Assembly: GCA_002295885.1 (NCBI GenBank)
Contig: DBGM01000040.1
Coordinates: 72,282 to 125,332, forward strand
Direction of reading: 5' to 3'
Source of the DNA: Phycisphaerales bacterium UBA854
Lineage (GTDB): Bacteria > Planctomycetota > Phycisphaerae > Phycisphaerales > SM1A02
Length of the DNA stretch: 53,051 bases
In this document: piece after piece, positions 17,438 through 25,815 of the stretch
Position numbering within the stretch: the stretch's first letter is position 1
Layout of the letters: every line of letters starts with the position of its first letter
Notes under the pieces: generated by a model
The model's database searches: none
Seen by the model: the letters and a program-made list of their open reading frames with translations, nothing else
Told to the model about the DNA's origin: nothing
Made by a program: the position numbers and the translations under genes

Positions 17438-18042
17438 GGCGTCTCCTCGTCGTCGTAGGTCTGCTCGAGTCGTTCGATGATGGTGCGCAGCCGCTTGGCG
17501 GTCCGGCTCTTGGCGAGGTAGACCTCCTGGTCGGTCATCTCGAGCTCCGCCGCCACGGTCGCCACCGGGACCTGGTTCATGGCCACCATCTCGAACGCCT
17601 TGATGGTCCGGTCGTGGGCCCGGGTGGTCGCACGCAGTTCCTGCATGGCCAGCTGCAGGATGACGGTTCGCCGCTCCTGATTCCAGAGCGTCGAGCACTC
17701 GTCGTCGTCGGGAAGGGCGACCATCGCCGACTCCCCGCGGTATTCGCGCTTCACGCCCTTCTTGCGGTAGATGCCGGCGACCCGGAAGCGGGCGATGCCC
17801 ACCAGCCAGGAACGCAGCCGTCCGCGTTCCCGGTCGTACTTGCCGTCGCGGTATTCCTGCAGGAACTGGACGATCGTCTCCTGGGCGACATCGATGGCAT
17901 CGGATTCGCCCAGGCCGAGCTTGCGTGCGAAGGCGGTGACGATGGGGCGGTAGCGGGCGTCGAACTGAGACCACGCCGCTTCGTTGTCATGGTCGAAGAG
18001 GCCCTCGAGCAGGGCGGTCGTGGTTCGTTCGATCTCGGCCAT
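17434..18042 (-). CDS. ECF-type RNA polymerase sigma factor
   Basis: A 202-residue ECF sigma factor with region 2 (about residues 15-95: WSQFDARYRPIVTAFARKLGL, DAIDVAQETIVQFLQEY and RLRSWLVGIARFRV) and region 4 (about 125-190: FEMVAMNQVPVATVAAELEMTDQEVYLAKSRTAKRLR, a helix-turn-helix). There is no extra C-terminal domain. ATG 18042 gives a normal N-terminus; an in-frame ATG 21 codons upstream falls in Pro-rich, unlikely sequence. The gene is translationally coupled to the downstream kinase/TPR gene. Phylum-specific planctomycete ECF groups lack a conventional anti-sigma factor and sit beside Ser/Thr kinases, which fits. Target promoters cannot be told from the window. Confidence 0.9.
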   Translation of the reverse strand: MAEIERTTTALLEGLFDHDNEAAWSQFDARYRPIVTAFARKLGLGESDAIDVAQETIVQFLQEYRDGKYDRERGRLRSWLVGIARFRVAGIYRKKGVKREYRGESAMVALPDDDECSTLWNQERRTVILQLAMQELRATTRAHDRTIKAFEMVAMNQVPVATVAAELEMTDQEVYLAKSRTAKRLRTIIERLEQTYDDEETP

Positions 18043-18070
18043 GGGGTTCCATGGTACCCCGGGGGCCGGC

Positions 18071-19177
18071 TCAGAGCACCTGCTCGGCCTTCGGGTAGGC
18101 GCCATGGACGTTGAAGACCCGGCACAGGGATCGGGCCCGTTCGACGGCCTCCTGCATCACGGGATCCGTGAGGTGCGCATCGGCATCGATGAAGAACATG
18201 TACTGCCAGTTCTCGCGACCGCTGGGGCGCTTGTCGATGTGGCTGAGATTGATCCCCGCATCCCGGAAGACGGACAGCACATCCACCAGGGCTCCGGGTT
18301 CGTGGGTGGTCACGAACGAGATGGTGGTCTTGTCGTTGCCCGTCGGCAGCGCCTCCTGCATCGCGATCACCAGGAACCGGGTGACGTTGTTGGGCTTGTC
18401 CTGGATGCCGTCGAAGAGGACGTTCACGCCGTAGAGCGCACCGGCCAGCGACGAGCCGATGGCCGCCGCGTCGTCCGCGTCCACGACCGACTGCACGGCC
18501 AGGGACGAACTCGCCGTCACCACCTGCTCGACGGCGGGGAATTCCCGCTGGATCCACTGGCGGCACTGATCGATGGCCTGGGGACGGGAGGCGATCCGGC
18601 GGATTCGTTCCGCGGGGACGTTGGACAGCAGGCAGTGGTTGATCTCGATCTGCGCCTCGGCGTAGACGGTCACGTCGAACTCCTGGAACGCGTCGAGCGT
18701 GTCCGTGATGCTGCCGCCGGTGGAGTTCTCGTAGGGCACCAGGCCGTAGTTGCAGTGGCCGCCCGCGACGGCCCGGAACACCGAGTCGATGCCTCCGAAC
18801 TCCGCAAACTCGACGGACTGTCCGAAGTGCCGGACCGCGGCGAGATGACTGAACGATCCGCGGGGGCCCAGGTAGCCGATCCGCAGGGCCTGTTCGAGGG
18901 AGAAGCTGCCCGACATGAGTTCGCGGTAGATGCACTCGAGGGTGTGGTTCGAGAGCGGGCCGCGGTTGAGCGACTGGATCCGGTCCAGCACCGCCCGCTC
19001 GCGGTGGGGGGCGTAGATCGGCGTGTTGGTGTCGCGCTTGGACTCGCCGACCTCGACCACGAGTTCGGCCCGTCGTCCGAGCAGGTCCACGATCTGACGA
19101 TCGAGGTCGTCGATGTGCACCCGCAGTTCGTCGAGGGGGCGCGGTGTCGAGGAGTTGGCATCGTGGTCCAAAGTCAT
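18071..19177 (-). CDS. pheA: chorismate mutase / prephenate dehydratase
   Basis: A 368-residue bifunctional enzyme of phenylalanine synthesis. A short chorismate-mutase helix domain comes first (about residues 14-95: DELRVHIDDLDRQIVDLLGRRAEL and YAPHRERAVLDRIQ). The prephenate dehydratase domain (about 98-275) shows GYLGPRGSFSHLAAVRHFG, VPYENSTGGSITDTLD, INHCLLS and the TRFLVI motif near its end. A C-terminal ACT domain (about 288-365) has TTISFVTTHEPGALVDVLSVF and NLSHIDKRPS, the phenylalanine feedback site. All three modules look intact. The gene is divergent from an MFS transporter; the 59-bp interval holds the inverted repeat GGTAT-N9-ATACC with TAnnnT sequences on both strands. Confidence 0.94.
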   Translation of the reverse strand: MTLDHDANSSTPRPLDELRVHIDDLDRQIVDLLGRRAELVVEVGESKRDTNTPIYAPHRERAVLDRIQSLNRGPLSNHTLECIYRELMSGSFSLEQALRIGYLGPRGSFSHLAAVRHFGQSVEFAEFGGIDSVFRAVAGGHCNYGLVPYENSTGGSITDTLDAFQEFDVTVYAEAQIEINHCLLSNVPAERIRRIASRPQAIDQCRQWIQREFPAVEQVVTASSSLAVQSVVDADDAAAIGSSLAGALYGVNVLFDGIQDKPNNVTRFLVIAMQEALPTGNDKTTISFVTTHEPGALVDVLSVFRDAGINLSHIDKRPSGRENWQYMFFIDADAHLTDPVMQEAVERARSLCRVFNVHGAYPKAEQVL

Positions 19178-19179
19178 CT

Positions 19180-19198
19180 GGTATGGTCAGAGGATACC
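19180..19198. promoter_or_regulatory. inverted repeat between pheA and MFS starts
   Basis: GGTAT (19180-19184) and ATACC (19194-19198) form an inverted repeat with a 9-bp spacer in the divergent promoter region. TATGGT reads rightward (19182-19187) and TATCCT leftward (19196-19191), so the two -10-like elements nearly overlap. This may be an operator or simply back-to-back promoters. Confidence 0.3.
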
Positions 19199-19236
19199 GG
19201 CTCGAAGGGGGACCAGCCCCGGAAGGGGACCGAAAT

Positions 19237-20595
19237 ATGACGCAAGCCACCCGACACGACGACGCCGCGGCGCTGCTGGCGCGATTCAACCGGTTGCCCG
19301 GCTGGCCCTGGCGGCGCAGCCTGCTCGTGGTCATCGGATTCGGCTTCTTCTTCTCCTTCTTCGACATCATCACCATCGGACTCTCGCTGAAGGTGATGCA
19401 GGACCAGTTCGGGGTCTCGGAGTCGGTCGTCAACTGGGCCGTCACCACCAGCCTGCTGGGGTACATCGCGGGATCGCTGCTGGACAGCCTGGTCAGCGAC
19501 CGGTTCGGTCGCCGGATCGCCCTCTACATCTCCGTCGCCCTCTTCACCGTGGGCTCGATCCTGACCGCCACGGCATGGGAGTTCTGGATGGTGCTGCTGT
19601 GGCGCTTCGTCTCCGGCATGGGCATCGGAGCGGAGATCGCCTGCGTGACCACCTACATGGGGGAGATGTCGCCGCAGCGATCCCGTGGGCGCTACACCAG
19701 TGTGGCCGTGGCCTGCGGTTTCCTGGGGCTCGCCCTGGTGCCCTTCGTGGCGGTGGTGCTGGTTCCCAACTACGCGTGGGGCTGGCGGCTGCTGTTCGTC
19801 ATCGGCGGACTGGGCGGGCTGGTGATCTGCTTCATGCGAAGGCACATGCCGTCGTCTCCACGGTGGCTCCTGAACCAGGGGCGCCACGACGAGGCGGAGG
19901 CGATCATCTCGGACGCGGAGGATCGGATCAGGACCCTCCGCGGGCAAGAGCTCCCTCCCGTTCTCGAGACGCCCGTCGTTCTCGAGCAGGGCGGACTCCG
20001 GACCCTGCTGCATTCGCCGCATCGCTGGCGTGTCCTCTTCTTCGGGCTGGTCTGGTTCTGCTACTACACCGGCAACTACGGTTGGCTCGAGTTGTCCAAT
20101 GAACTGCTCGTCGAACGGGGGTTCGACGTCGCCAAGAGTCTTTGGTTGACGGGGGTGGCCTCGCTGGGCTTCGTGGTGGGTTCGGTCATGGCCATCTTCC
20201 TGAGCGATCGCATGGAGCGAAAGTGGTCGTGCGCCCTGCTGGCGGTCATCTGGACGATCCTGCTGCTGCTGATCGGCTGGTTCCCCTCCGAAGTGATGGT
20301 CATGGCTGCGGGATTCGTCGCGGCCATCTCGATCGCGATGATCATTCCGATGATGTACACCTACACGGCCGAGATGTTCCCCACCGTGGTCCGCAACACC
20401 GGGGTTTCGATCACCGACGGCATCGGTCATGTGGGCGGCGCATTGTGCCCCCAGATCGTCTTCGGTCTGGCCGCGGTGCTGGCGGCCAAGGAACACCAGT
20501 TCGTCGCCGCCCTGACGGTCATGGCGGGCTCCGGACTGCTGACCGCTCTGCTGCTGATGCTGGGCCCCCGATCCAGCCCAATGGCTTCACATTGA
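19237..20595 (+). CDS. MFS transporter (sugar/organic-acid porter-like)
   Basis: A 452-residue major facilitator with 12 predicted membrane helices. A cytoplasmic N-terminus of about 28 residues is followed by WRRSLLVVIGFGFFFSFFD. The loop 2-3 signature appears as DSLVSDRFGRRIALY, and the equivalent in the second half as LSDRMERKWSCALL. PQRSRGRYTSV after helix 4 and MPSSPRWLLNQGRHDEAEAII in the central loop resemble the sugar-porter and aromatic-acid-porter groups. The substrate cannot be assigned. ATG 19237 is chosen over one 31 codons upstream because GGAAGGGG precedes it and the upstream part overlaps the pheA start region. No operon partner is visible. Confidence 0.88.
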   Translation: MTQATRHDDAAALLARFNRLPGWPWRRSLLVVIGFGFFFSFFDIITIGLSLKVMQDQFGVSESVVNWAVTTSLLGYIAGSLLDSLVSDRFGRRIALYISVALFTVGSILTATAWEFWMVLLWRFVSGMGIGAEIACVTTYMGEMSPQRSRGRYTSVAVACGFLGLALVPFVAVVLVPNYAWGWRLLFVIGGLGGLVICFMRRHMPSSPRWLLNQGRHDEAEAIISDAEDRIRTLRGQELPPVLETPVVLEQGGLRTLLHSPHRWRVLFFGLVWFCYYTGNYGWLELSNELLVERGFDVAKSLWLTGVASLGFVVGSVMAIFLSDRMERKWSCALLAVIWTILLLLIGWFPSEVMVMAAGFVAAISIAMIIPMMYTYTAEMFPTVVRNTGVSITDGIGHVGGALCPQIVFGLAAVLAAKEHQFVAALTVMAGSGLLTALLLMLGPRSSPMASH

Positions 20596-20724
20596 GAAAA
20601 AGTGGGTTTCCCGTCCTGCTTTCCTCCCATCTTTCGAGTGTGTGGTTGCTCGACCCCCGATCTTGGATTCAAATGAGGGATCTGGATCGCGCGGTCCCTG
20701 CATTCCCCCGAAGAGAGAGCATTC

Positions 20725-22380
20725 ATGTCGACTCGTACCCTGCTACTGGTGATTCCCGGTTCGATTCTGCTGGCCGGGTCGCTGGCGACCTCCGTGCCTC
20801 AGCAGGCCCCCGACGTGCCCGACGAACCGCGACTGGTCGACGGTGAACTGGTCTATCCCGAAGGGGCGTTGATTCCGAAGTACCTCACGGAGACGGAGGC
20901 CCGCTGGATGCGGGCGAACCCGCCCGTTCGCGGTCTGCCGACCACGGATCCACCCGTGGGGCCGATCCAATGCGCATCCGAGTACGAGCCCATGGACGGC
21001 ATCCTCTTCGCATGGGAGGGATTCACGGGCACCATCGCCCAGATGGCCGCCGCGATCACGACCACCGGCGATGCCAACGTCTATGTGGCCTGCGACAGCA
21101 ACAACGAGGCCAACTCGGCGCGCAACAGCATGATCTCGGCGGGAGCAGACCCGAACCGCATCGTCACCATCGTGCGTCAGACCGATACGGTCTGGATTCG
21201 CGACTACGGGCCCCGCATGATCCGGGTGGGGGGCTGTCGGGCGGTCGTCGACCACAACTACAACCGTCCGCGTCCCAATGACGACGACTTCAACGTCTCC
21301 TTCGCCGACGTGCTCGACTTCGACTACTACCGGCTTCCGCTGTCCCACGGCGGCGGCAACTGGCACGCCAACGGAACCGGCGTGGCGGCCGCCACGCGTC
21401 TGATCAACGACGAGAATCCGGGCTACTCGGAGGCCCAGATCCGGCAGATCTGGCGGGACTACCAGAACGTGGACACCGAACTCCACGATCCGTTCCCGAC
21501 CAACGTCGACTCCACGCAGCACATCGACATGTGGATGCAGATCATCGGCGACCAGGAGATCATCATCGCCGACTGGCCCAGCCAGCCCGGCAGCACCCAG
21601 GACGACATCTGCGACGAAACAGCGGACTACTACGAGTCGCTGGGATGGACCGTGTACCGCACGAACTCCTACACCAGCGGGTGGACCCACTACACCTACA
21701 CCAACATGGTGCTCTGCAACGATCTGGTCATCCTGCCGCGTTACAACGATCTCGGATCCTCCTGGAACAACGGTGCCCGGAACGTGGTGCAGGCCGCGAT
21801 GCCCGAAAAGACGGTGGTCCAGATCAATGCGGACAGCCTGGCCTACTCCGCCGGCGTGTTCCACTGCATCACCATGCACATTCCGGCCAACGCCGGAGGC
21901 GACGACCCGGTCGCCTACCTGGAGTCGCCGGCGGGCGGCACCTACGATCCCGGTGATGTCGTTCCGGTCCGCTGGCGCAGCGACGACGACGACGTGTTCG
22001 GCAACCGCACGGTCGACGTGCTCCTGTCGGTGGACGGCGGGGCCAGCTTCGAACCGGTCGTCAGCGGCACCGCCGACGACGGCGTCTGGAACTGGGTGGT
22101 GCCCGATGTGGACACCGATCAGGCCGTCCTGCGGGTCCGGGTGATCGATGCCGACGGGAACAGCGGGTTCGACGACAGCGAAGGGATCGTCATCGAGGGC
22201 ACCGGCGTGCCGGGCGATGCCAGTGGTGACGGATTCGTCGGGGTCGACGATCTGCTGATCGTGATCGCCGGCTGGAACTGCACCGGCACGGGCTGCCCCG
22301 GCGACGTCGACGGCGATCAGTTCGTGGGCGTCGACGACCTGCTGGCGGTGATTGCAAATTGGGGTGGCGGCGCTCCGTGA
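20725..22380 (+). CDS. exported peptidylarginine deiminase / agmatine deiminase family protein with dockerin-like tail
   Basis: A 551-residue exported protein. A signal peptide covers about residues 1-25. The Porphyromonas-type PAD/agmatine deiminase (PF04371) domain runs from about 75 to 395. Conserved catalytic landmarks are present: WIRDYGPRM (acidic residue), LSHGGGNWHANGTG, DSTQHIDMWMQIIGD (His-x-Asp) and the nucleophile Cys in GVFHCITMHIPA near residue 384. A beta-sandwich domain (about 400-490, YLESPAGGTYDPGDVVPVRWRS) follows, then two dockerin-like EF-hands (GDASGDGFVGVDDLL and GDVDGDQFVGVDDLL). The family hydrolyses the guanidino group of agmatine or C-terminal/peptidyl arginine, giving citrulline or carbamoylputrescine. 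An exported, tagged version suggests action on extracellular protein or peptide arginine, but the substrate is unproven. Confidence 0.88.
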   Translation: MSTRTLLLVIPGSILLAGSLATSVPQQAPDVPDEPRLVDGELVYPEGALIPKYLTETEARWMRANPPVRGLPTTDPPVGPIQCASEYEPMDGILFAWEGFTGTIAQMAAAITTTGDANVYVACDSNNEANSARNSMISAGADPNRIVTIVRQTDTVWIRDYGPRMIRVGGCRAVVDHNYNRPRPNDDDFNVSFADVLDFDYYRLPLSHGGGNWHANGTGVAAATRLINDENPGYSEAQIRQIWRDYQNVDTELHDPFPTNVDSTQHIDMWMQIIGDQEIIIADWPSQPGSTQDDICDETADYYESLGWTVYRTNSYTSGWTHYTYTNMVLCNDLVILPRYNDLGSSWNNGARNVVQAAMPEKTVVQINADSLAYSAGVFHCITMHIPANAGGDDPVAYLESPAGGTYDPGDVVPVRWRSDDDDVFGNRTVDVLLSVDGGASFEPVVSGTADDGVWNWVVPDVDTDQAVLRVRVIDADGNSGFDDSEGIVIEGTGVPGDASGDGFVGVDDLLIVIAGWNCTGTGCPGDVDGDQFVGVDDLLAVIANWGGGAP

Positions 22381-22425
22381 CCCGGGTCGACGGCGTGCTA
22401 CTATGAGGTTCCCAAGGAGAACCGC

Positions 22426-22818
22426 ATGAACGCACCCCACATGCCACGTCTGTCCGTCCTGCTCGGAGTCCTGCTCATCGTCCAGGGCATCATCTTCTGG
22501 GGCCTCACCGGATTCGAGCCGTCCCGGTTCACCGCGGCGATCCCCGCCTTCTTCGGAATCCTCATCGGTGGTCTGGGGCTGGTGGCCGGCCGGGTCCCCG
22601 CCGCTCGCATGCATGTGATGCACCTCAACGTCCTCCTGGCCCTGCTGGGCATCGGGGGCGGGGTCTCGATGTTCATGAAGGGCCTGGGCAGCGAGGAGCG
22701 GGGCGAGGGCTGGATGGCCAAGCTCATCGACCAGGGATTGCTCGCAGTCTTCTGCGGCATCTTCGTGCTGCTCTGCATCAAGTCGTTCGTGGTGTCACGT
22801 CGCAGCAAGACGGACTGA
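22426..22818 (+). CDS. small integral membrane protein, unknown function
   Basis: A 130-residue protein with about four hydrophobic helices (roughly residues 9-28, 35-54, 65-83 and 100-120) joined by short loops. The charged segment GLGSEERGEGWMAKL lies before the last helix and the end is basic (SRRSKTD). No family recognised. AAGGAG precedes the ATG at good spacing and TACTAT (22399-22404) could be the -10, so it is probably transcribed on its own. Its TGA stop forms the palindrome TGATCA with the stop of the convergent ytoQ gene. Confidence 0.75.
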   Translation: MNAPHMPRLSVLLGVLLIVQGIIFWGLTGFEPSRFTAAIPAFFGILIGGLGLVAGRVPAARMHVMHLNVLLALLGIGGGVSMFMKGLGSEERGEGWMAKLIDQGLLAVFCGIFVLLCIKSFVVSRRSKTD

Positions 22819-22825
22819 TCAGTCC
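22812..22825. repeat. 14-bp perfect palindrome spanning two stop codons
   Basis: GGACTGA (22812-22818) is followed directly by its inverse TCAGTCC. The centre, TGATCA, is the stop codon of the small membrane protein on the plus strand and of ytoQ on the minus strand. No T tract follows on either strand, so it is not an intrinsic terminator as it stands. Confidence 0.7.
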
Positions 22826-23286
22826 AGCCGTCCCTCGATCGCATACGCCAGCAGCTTCACGACCTGCTCGGGGGTGGTGGCCACCGCCGCGGCGGTCGCA
22901 TCGACCTCCTTCAACGCATGCCGATGCTCCGGATCGTGCAGGACGATCAGGGGGGTTCCCAGCGCGGCCGCGTAGCCGGCATCGAAGGCGGCGTTCCATT
23001 GGCGGTACTGTTCTCCGAACCGAACCACCACGATGTCGGCATGCTTCAGGAACGTCCGGGTCCGGATCGAGTTGACCTTCGCGCCCGTGTGATCGAACCA
23101 GAACGGATCGTCCTGCTCGCCGAGAATCGCTGCGCCGCAGCGATCGCTGGCGTCGTGATCCGTCACGGGGCCGGTGAAGACCACGGGCAGTCCCGCCGCC
23201 GCGGTGCCCGACTCGATGCGTTCGCGCCAGTCGGTGTGGATCTCACCGGCCAGATACACGGTCCACTGGTGGGGTGGGGTGTTCAT
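22819..23286 (-). CDS. ytoQ: YtoQ family protein
   Basis: A 155-residue member of the YtoQ family (TIGR03646). Family motifs in order: WTVYLAGEIHTDWRERI, VFTGPVTDHDASDRCG, ILGEQDDPFWFDHTGAKVNSIRTRT, DIVVVRFGEQYRQWNAAFDAGYAAALG. The fold is probably nucleoside-deoxyribosyltransferase-like, which is inferred from the pattern AGEIHTDW...DIVVVRFG. The biochemical role is not known to me. The upstream neighbour on the same strand is greA (10-bp gap), so they may be co-transcribed. The 3' end abuts the convergent membrane-protein gene. Confidence 0.9.
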   Translation of the reverse strand: MNTPPHQWTVYLAGEIHTDWRERIESGTAAAGLPVVFTGPVTDHDASDRCGAAILGEQDDPFWFDHTGAKVNSIRTRTFLKHADIVVVRFGEQYRQWNAAFDAGYAAALGTPLIVLHDPEHRHALKEVDATAAAVATTPEQVVKLLAYAIEGRLD

Positions 23287-23296
23287 CGGCCGGTGC

Positions 23297-23761
23297 TCAG
23301 ATGATCTCGAGGATCTCGTAGGTCTTGACGCCGCGTGGGAGTTCCACCCGGATCGTCTCGCCGACCCGGGCCTTGATCAGCCCGAGTCCGAGGTTCGAAC
23401 TCGGAGTGACCTCGATGACGTCGTCGACGAACGAGCCGGTCATCTCGCCGACCAGCTTGTAGCATTCCTCGTTGCCGGTGGAGGTGTCCTTCAGTCGGAC
23501 GGTGGAGCCCACGAAGACCATGTCGTCGGGCACCTCCTCGGTGTCGGCCACCACGACGTTGGAGAGCTTCTCCTCCAGGTCGTTGATCCGGGCCTCGTTC
23601 ATGCCCTGATCCTCACGGGCCGCGTGGTATTCGGCGTTCTCCTTGAGATCGCCCATTTCCCGGGCCCGACCGATGCGGTCGGAAAGCTCCCGGCGGCGGT
23701 GAATCCGCTCCTTGAGCTCCTCTTCCAGCCGGTCCTTGTCTTCCTGGGTGATGTATTCCAT
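23297..23761 (-). CDS. greA: transcription elongation factor GreA
   Basis: A 154-residue GreA of typical length (about 158). The N-terminal coiled coil (about residues 1-75) has the secondary-channel tip motif in GRAREMGDLKENAEYHAAREDQG, whose acidic residues stimulate transcript cleavage by RNA polymerase. The C-terminal FKBP-like domain (about 80-154) has VFVGSTVRLKD and SNLGLGLIKARVGETIRVELP. ATG 23761 is preceded by GGAGG; an upstream ATG at 23872 would add 37 Pro/Arg-rich residues and is rejected. TACACT (23829-23824 on this strand) may be the -10. Confidence 0.95.
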   Translation of the reverse strand: MEYITQEDKDRLEEELKERIHRRRELSDRIGRAREMGDLKENAEYHAAREDQGMNEARINDLEEKLSNVVVADTEEVPDDMVFVGSTVRLKDTSTGNEECYKLVGEMTGSFVDDVIEVTPSSNLGLGLIKARVGETIRVELPRGVKTYEILEII

Positions 23762-23922
23762 TGCGATGGTCCTCCAAGGCGAACGAGCCGCACCGCGTGG
23801 GGGCGGGGGCTCGTCTGGAATCCAGTGTAGCATCCGGACTCGCGGGCTCCCACGCCCGGCATCAAACTGCACACCCAGAAGCCCGGAATCCCCTCTTGAC
23901 GGCCGCTGAACGCATCCCAGTC

Positions 23923-24855
23923 ATGGTCTCCACCTGGTCCTTCGGACTCCGGGGGCACGCCGTCGCCTGGCCCGGGTTGGCGGCGGGCGGAAGCAGCCTG
24001 GATGCCATCGTCGAGTCCTGCTGCGCGATCGAACTGGACGAGGAGATCGACTCCGTCGGCTACGGCGGTCTTCCCGATGCCGACGGTCACATGACCCTTG
24101 ACGGGTGCGTGATGACCTCGCCGTCGTCGTGCGGCAGCGTCTGCTGCCTGCGTCGGCATCTGCATCCGGTCCGCATCGCGCGGATGGTCATGGAACGCAC
24201 CGAGCACGTCATGCTGGCCGGCGAGGCGGCCGACGACTACGCGACCCGGCAAGGCGAGCCGGAAGCCGAACTGCTTGCACCGGCGGCGCGGGCCGCGTGG
24301 GAGCAGTGGAAAATCGACGGCACCATTCCGGATCAGATCGGAGACGATCCCCGGCCGGTCGATCAGGAGGGAAGCGGTCGTCTCTTCAGTTCGGCCCGGG
24401 AATCCGACTGGAAGCATCACGACACCATCGGTACGCTCGCCCTCGATGCTTCGGGGCGGCTGGCGGGTGGCTGCACCACCAGTGGTGCGCCGTTCAAGTT
24501 GCCCGGCCGGATCGGCGACTCTCCGATCATCGGACACGGGCTCTATGTGGATCCTTCCGTGGCCGCGGTGACCGCGACCGGAAGCGGAGAACTCGTGATG
24601 GGATGCTGCGGGGCCTTTCTCGCCGTGGAGGCCATGCGACGCGGTGCCAAGCCCGTGGAAGCGATGCTCGAAGTGCTTGCACGCATCGAGGCCGACCACA
24701 CCCTCGCCCCCTCGCATCAGGTCTGCCTGGTCGCGTTGACCGCGTCGGGGCAGTACGCCAGCGTCGCCCTTCGTCCGGGGTTCCGCACGTCGGTGAGCCG
24801 TGCCGGTGGGCACGAAGCGATCGATCCGGATGCGATCCTGCTTCCGGGCTCCTGA
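23923..24855 (+). CDS. N4-(beta-N-acetylglucosaminyl)-L-asparaginase family (Ntn-hydrolase)
   Basis: A 310-residue type 2 asparaginase/glycosylasparaginase. The precursor is expected to self-cleave before the Thr of HHDTIGTLALD (about residue 168), giving alpha and beta subunits with that Thr as nucleophile. Downstream GCTTSGAPFKLPGRIGDSPIIGHGLYVD is the oxyanion and substrate-loop region and TGSGE closes the site. VGYGGLPDADGHMTLDGCVM is the usual alpha-subunit element. No signal peptide is evident, so it may be cytoplasmic. The start is uncertain: ATG 23923 has no clear ribosome-binding site and a TTG lies about nine codons upstream. The upstream region overlaps the greA promoter. Alternative: isoaspartyl peptidase. 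Its stop shares TGATCA with the convergent gene. Confidence 0.88.
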   Translation: MVSTWSFGLRGHAVAWPGLAAGGSSLDAIVESCCAIELDEEIDSVGYGGLPDADGHMTLDGCVMTSPSSCGSVCCLRRHLHPVRIARMVMERTEHVMLAGEAADDYATRQGEPEAELLAPAARAAWEQWKIDGTIPDQIGDDPRPVDQEGSGRLFSSARESDWKHHDTIGTLALDASGRLAGGCTTSGAPFKLPGRIGDSPIIGHGLYVDPSVAAVTATGSGELVMGCCGAFLAVEAMRRGAKPVEAMLEVLARIEADHTLAPSHQVCLVALTASGQYASVALRPGFRTSVSRAGGHEAIDPDAILLPGS

Positions 24856-25737
24856 TCAACGCGTCCGTTCCAGCAGCGAACGGGCGAGCCGTTCCGCTGC
24901 CGTCGGTGCGTGGCGGAAGAAGAATGAGGGTTCGACCAGCTCGAGTTCGTTGAGCATGGGCGTCCCGTCGTCGTCCCGCAGCAGATCGACACGGCCGTAG
25001 AGCAGCGGGGGGACATCGAATCGTTCCGCCACCATCGCCATGATCCGCCGGGCCAGCCGGGATTCCGTCTCGCCCGGCTGCATCGGGGCATCGGTGGCGC
25101 CGAAGTCGTCCTGCACTCGGTAGTCCCCCGGAACGGGAGTCTTGCGGACGGCGTGGGTGATGTCTCCGTCGACCAGCATGATCGACTCCTCACCGTGCCG
25201 TTCGACCCGTTCGAGATACGGCTGCACCATCATCGATTCGGATGCGAGCCGCTCCTCGAGGAACGACTGCGCGGCGACGATCGAATCGTCCCGCACGTCG
25301 AACCGGAAGGTGGCCCGGGCGGTGGACCCGACCACCGGCTTCAGGAAGCCGCGTGTCCACCCACGCTCAGAGAGCACGGCGCGCAGCTCGAGGGTTCCAC
25401 CGCGTTCCACCCAGACCGTGGGAATGGTGGGAATGCCGTCCTCGCTTAGATCGTGGAGGTACGACTTGTGCGTGTTCCACGCGATCACCTCCGGGGGATT
25501 GAAGAATCGGGTCTGTCGCGTCGTTGCGGCGGCCCACTCCACGAAGGCATCGCGTCGGTGTTCGTAGTCCCAGGTCGTCCGGACGAGGCAGACATCGAGA
25601 GATGCGAAATCGAACGTCCCGTCGTCCCAGACCGGATGATGCACCGTGGCTCCGGCCGCGCGGAGGGCGTCCTCGAGCGGGCGGTCGTCGATCTCCCAGT
25701 CGGGAAGCGTGGAGCAGGTTGCGAGTCCGATGTGCAT
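24856..25737 (-). CDS. ATP-grasp domain protein
   Basis: A 293-residue ATP-grasp enzyme resembling the glutathione-synthetase/RimK-like group found next to amino-acid or peptide ligases. The N-terminal pre-ATP-grasp part has IGLATCSTLPDWEIDDRPLEDAL, VHHPVWDDG and CLVRTTWDYEHRRDAFVEW. The ATP-binding part has NTHKSYLHDL, FLKPVVGSTARATFRF, SMMVQPYL and, for metal binding, RVDLLRDDDGTPMLNELELVEPSFFF near residue 265. The overall pattern is an ATP-dependent carboxylate-amine ligase; the substrate is not identifiable. ATG 25737 is chosen because the domain begins at once; the frame is open to 25857. The N-terminus is divergent from the MFS gene, and its stop touches that of the asparaginase gene. 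Confidence 0.82.
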   Translation of the reverse strand: MHIGLATCSTLPDWEIDDRPLEDALRAAGATVHHPVWDDGTFDFASLDVCLVRTTWDYEHRRDAFVEWAAATTRQTRFFNPPEVIAWNTHKSYLHDLSEDGIPTIPTVWVERGGTLELRAVLSERGWTRGFLKPVVGSTARATFRFDVRDDSIVAAQSFLEERLASESMMVQPYLERVERHGEESIMLVDGDITHAVRKTPVPGDYRVQDDFGATDAPMQPGETESRLARRIMAMVAERFDVPPLLYGRVDLLRDDDGTPMLNELELVEPSFFFRHAPTAAERLARSLLERTR

Positions 25738-25815
25738 GGTGTCCGATCCGGGCCGTCCATACTCTAGTCGCCACCCGGGCGGCGGGGGCGGGTCGATTAC
25801 ACTCTGGGCACCACC

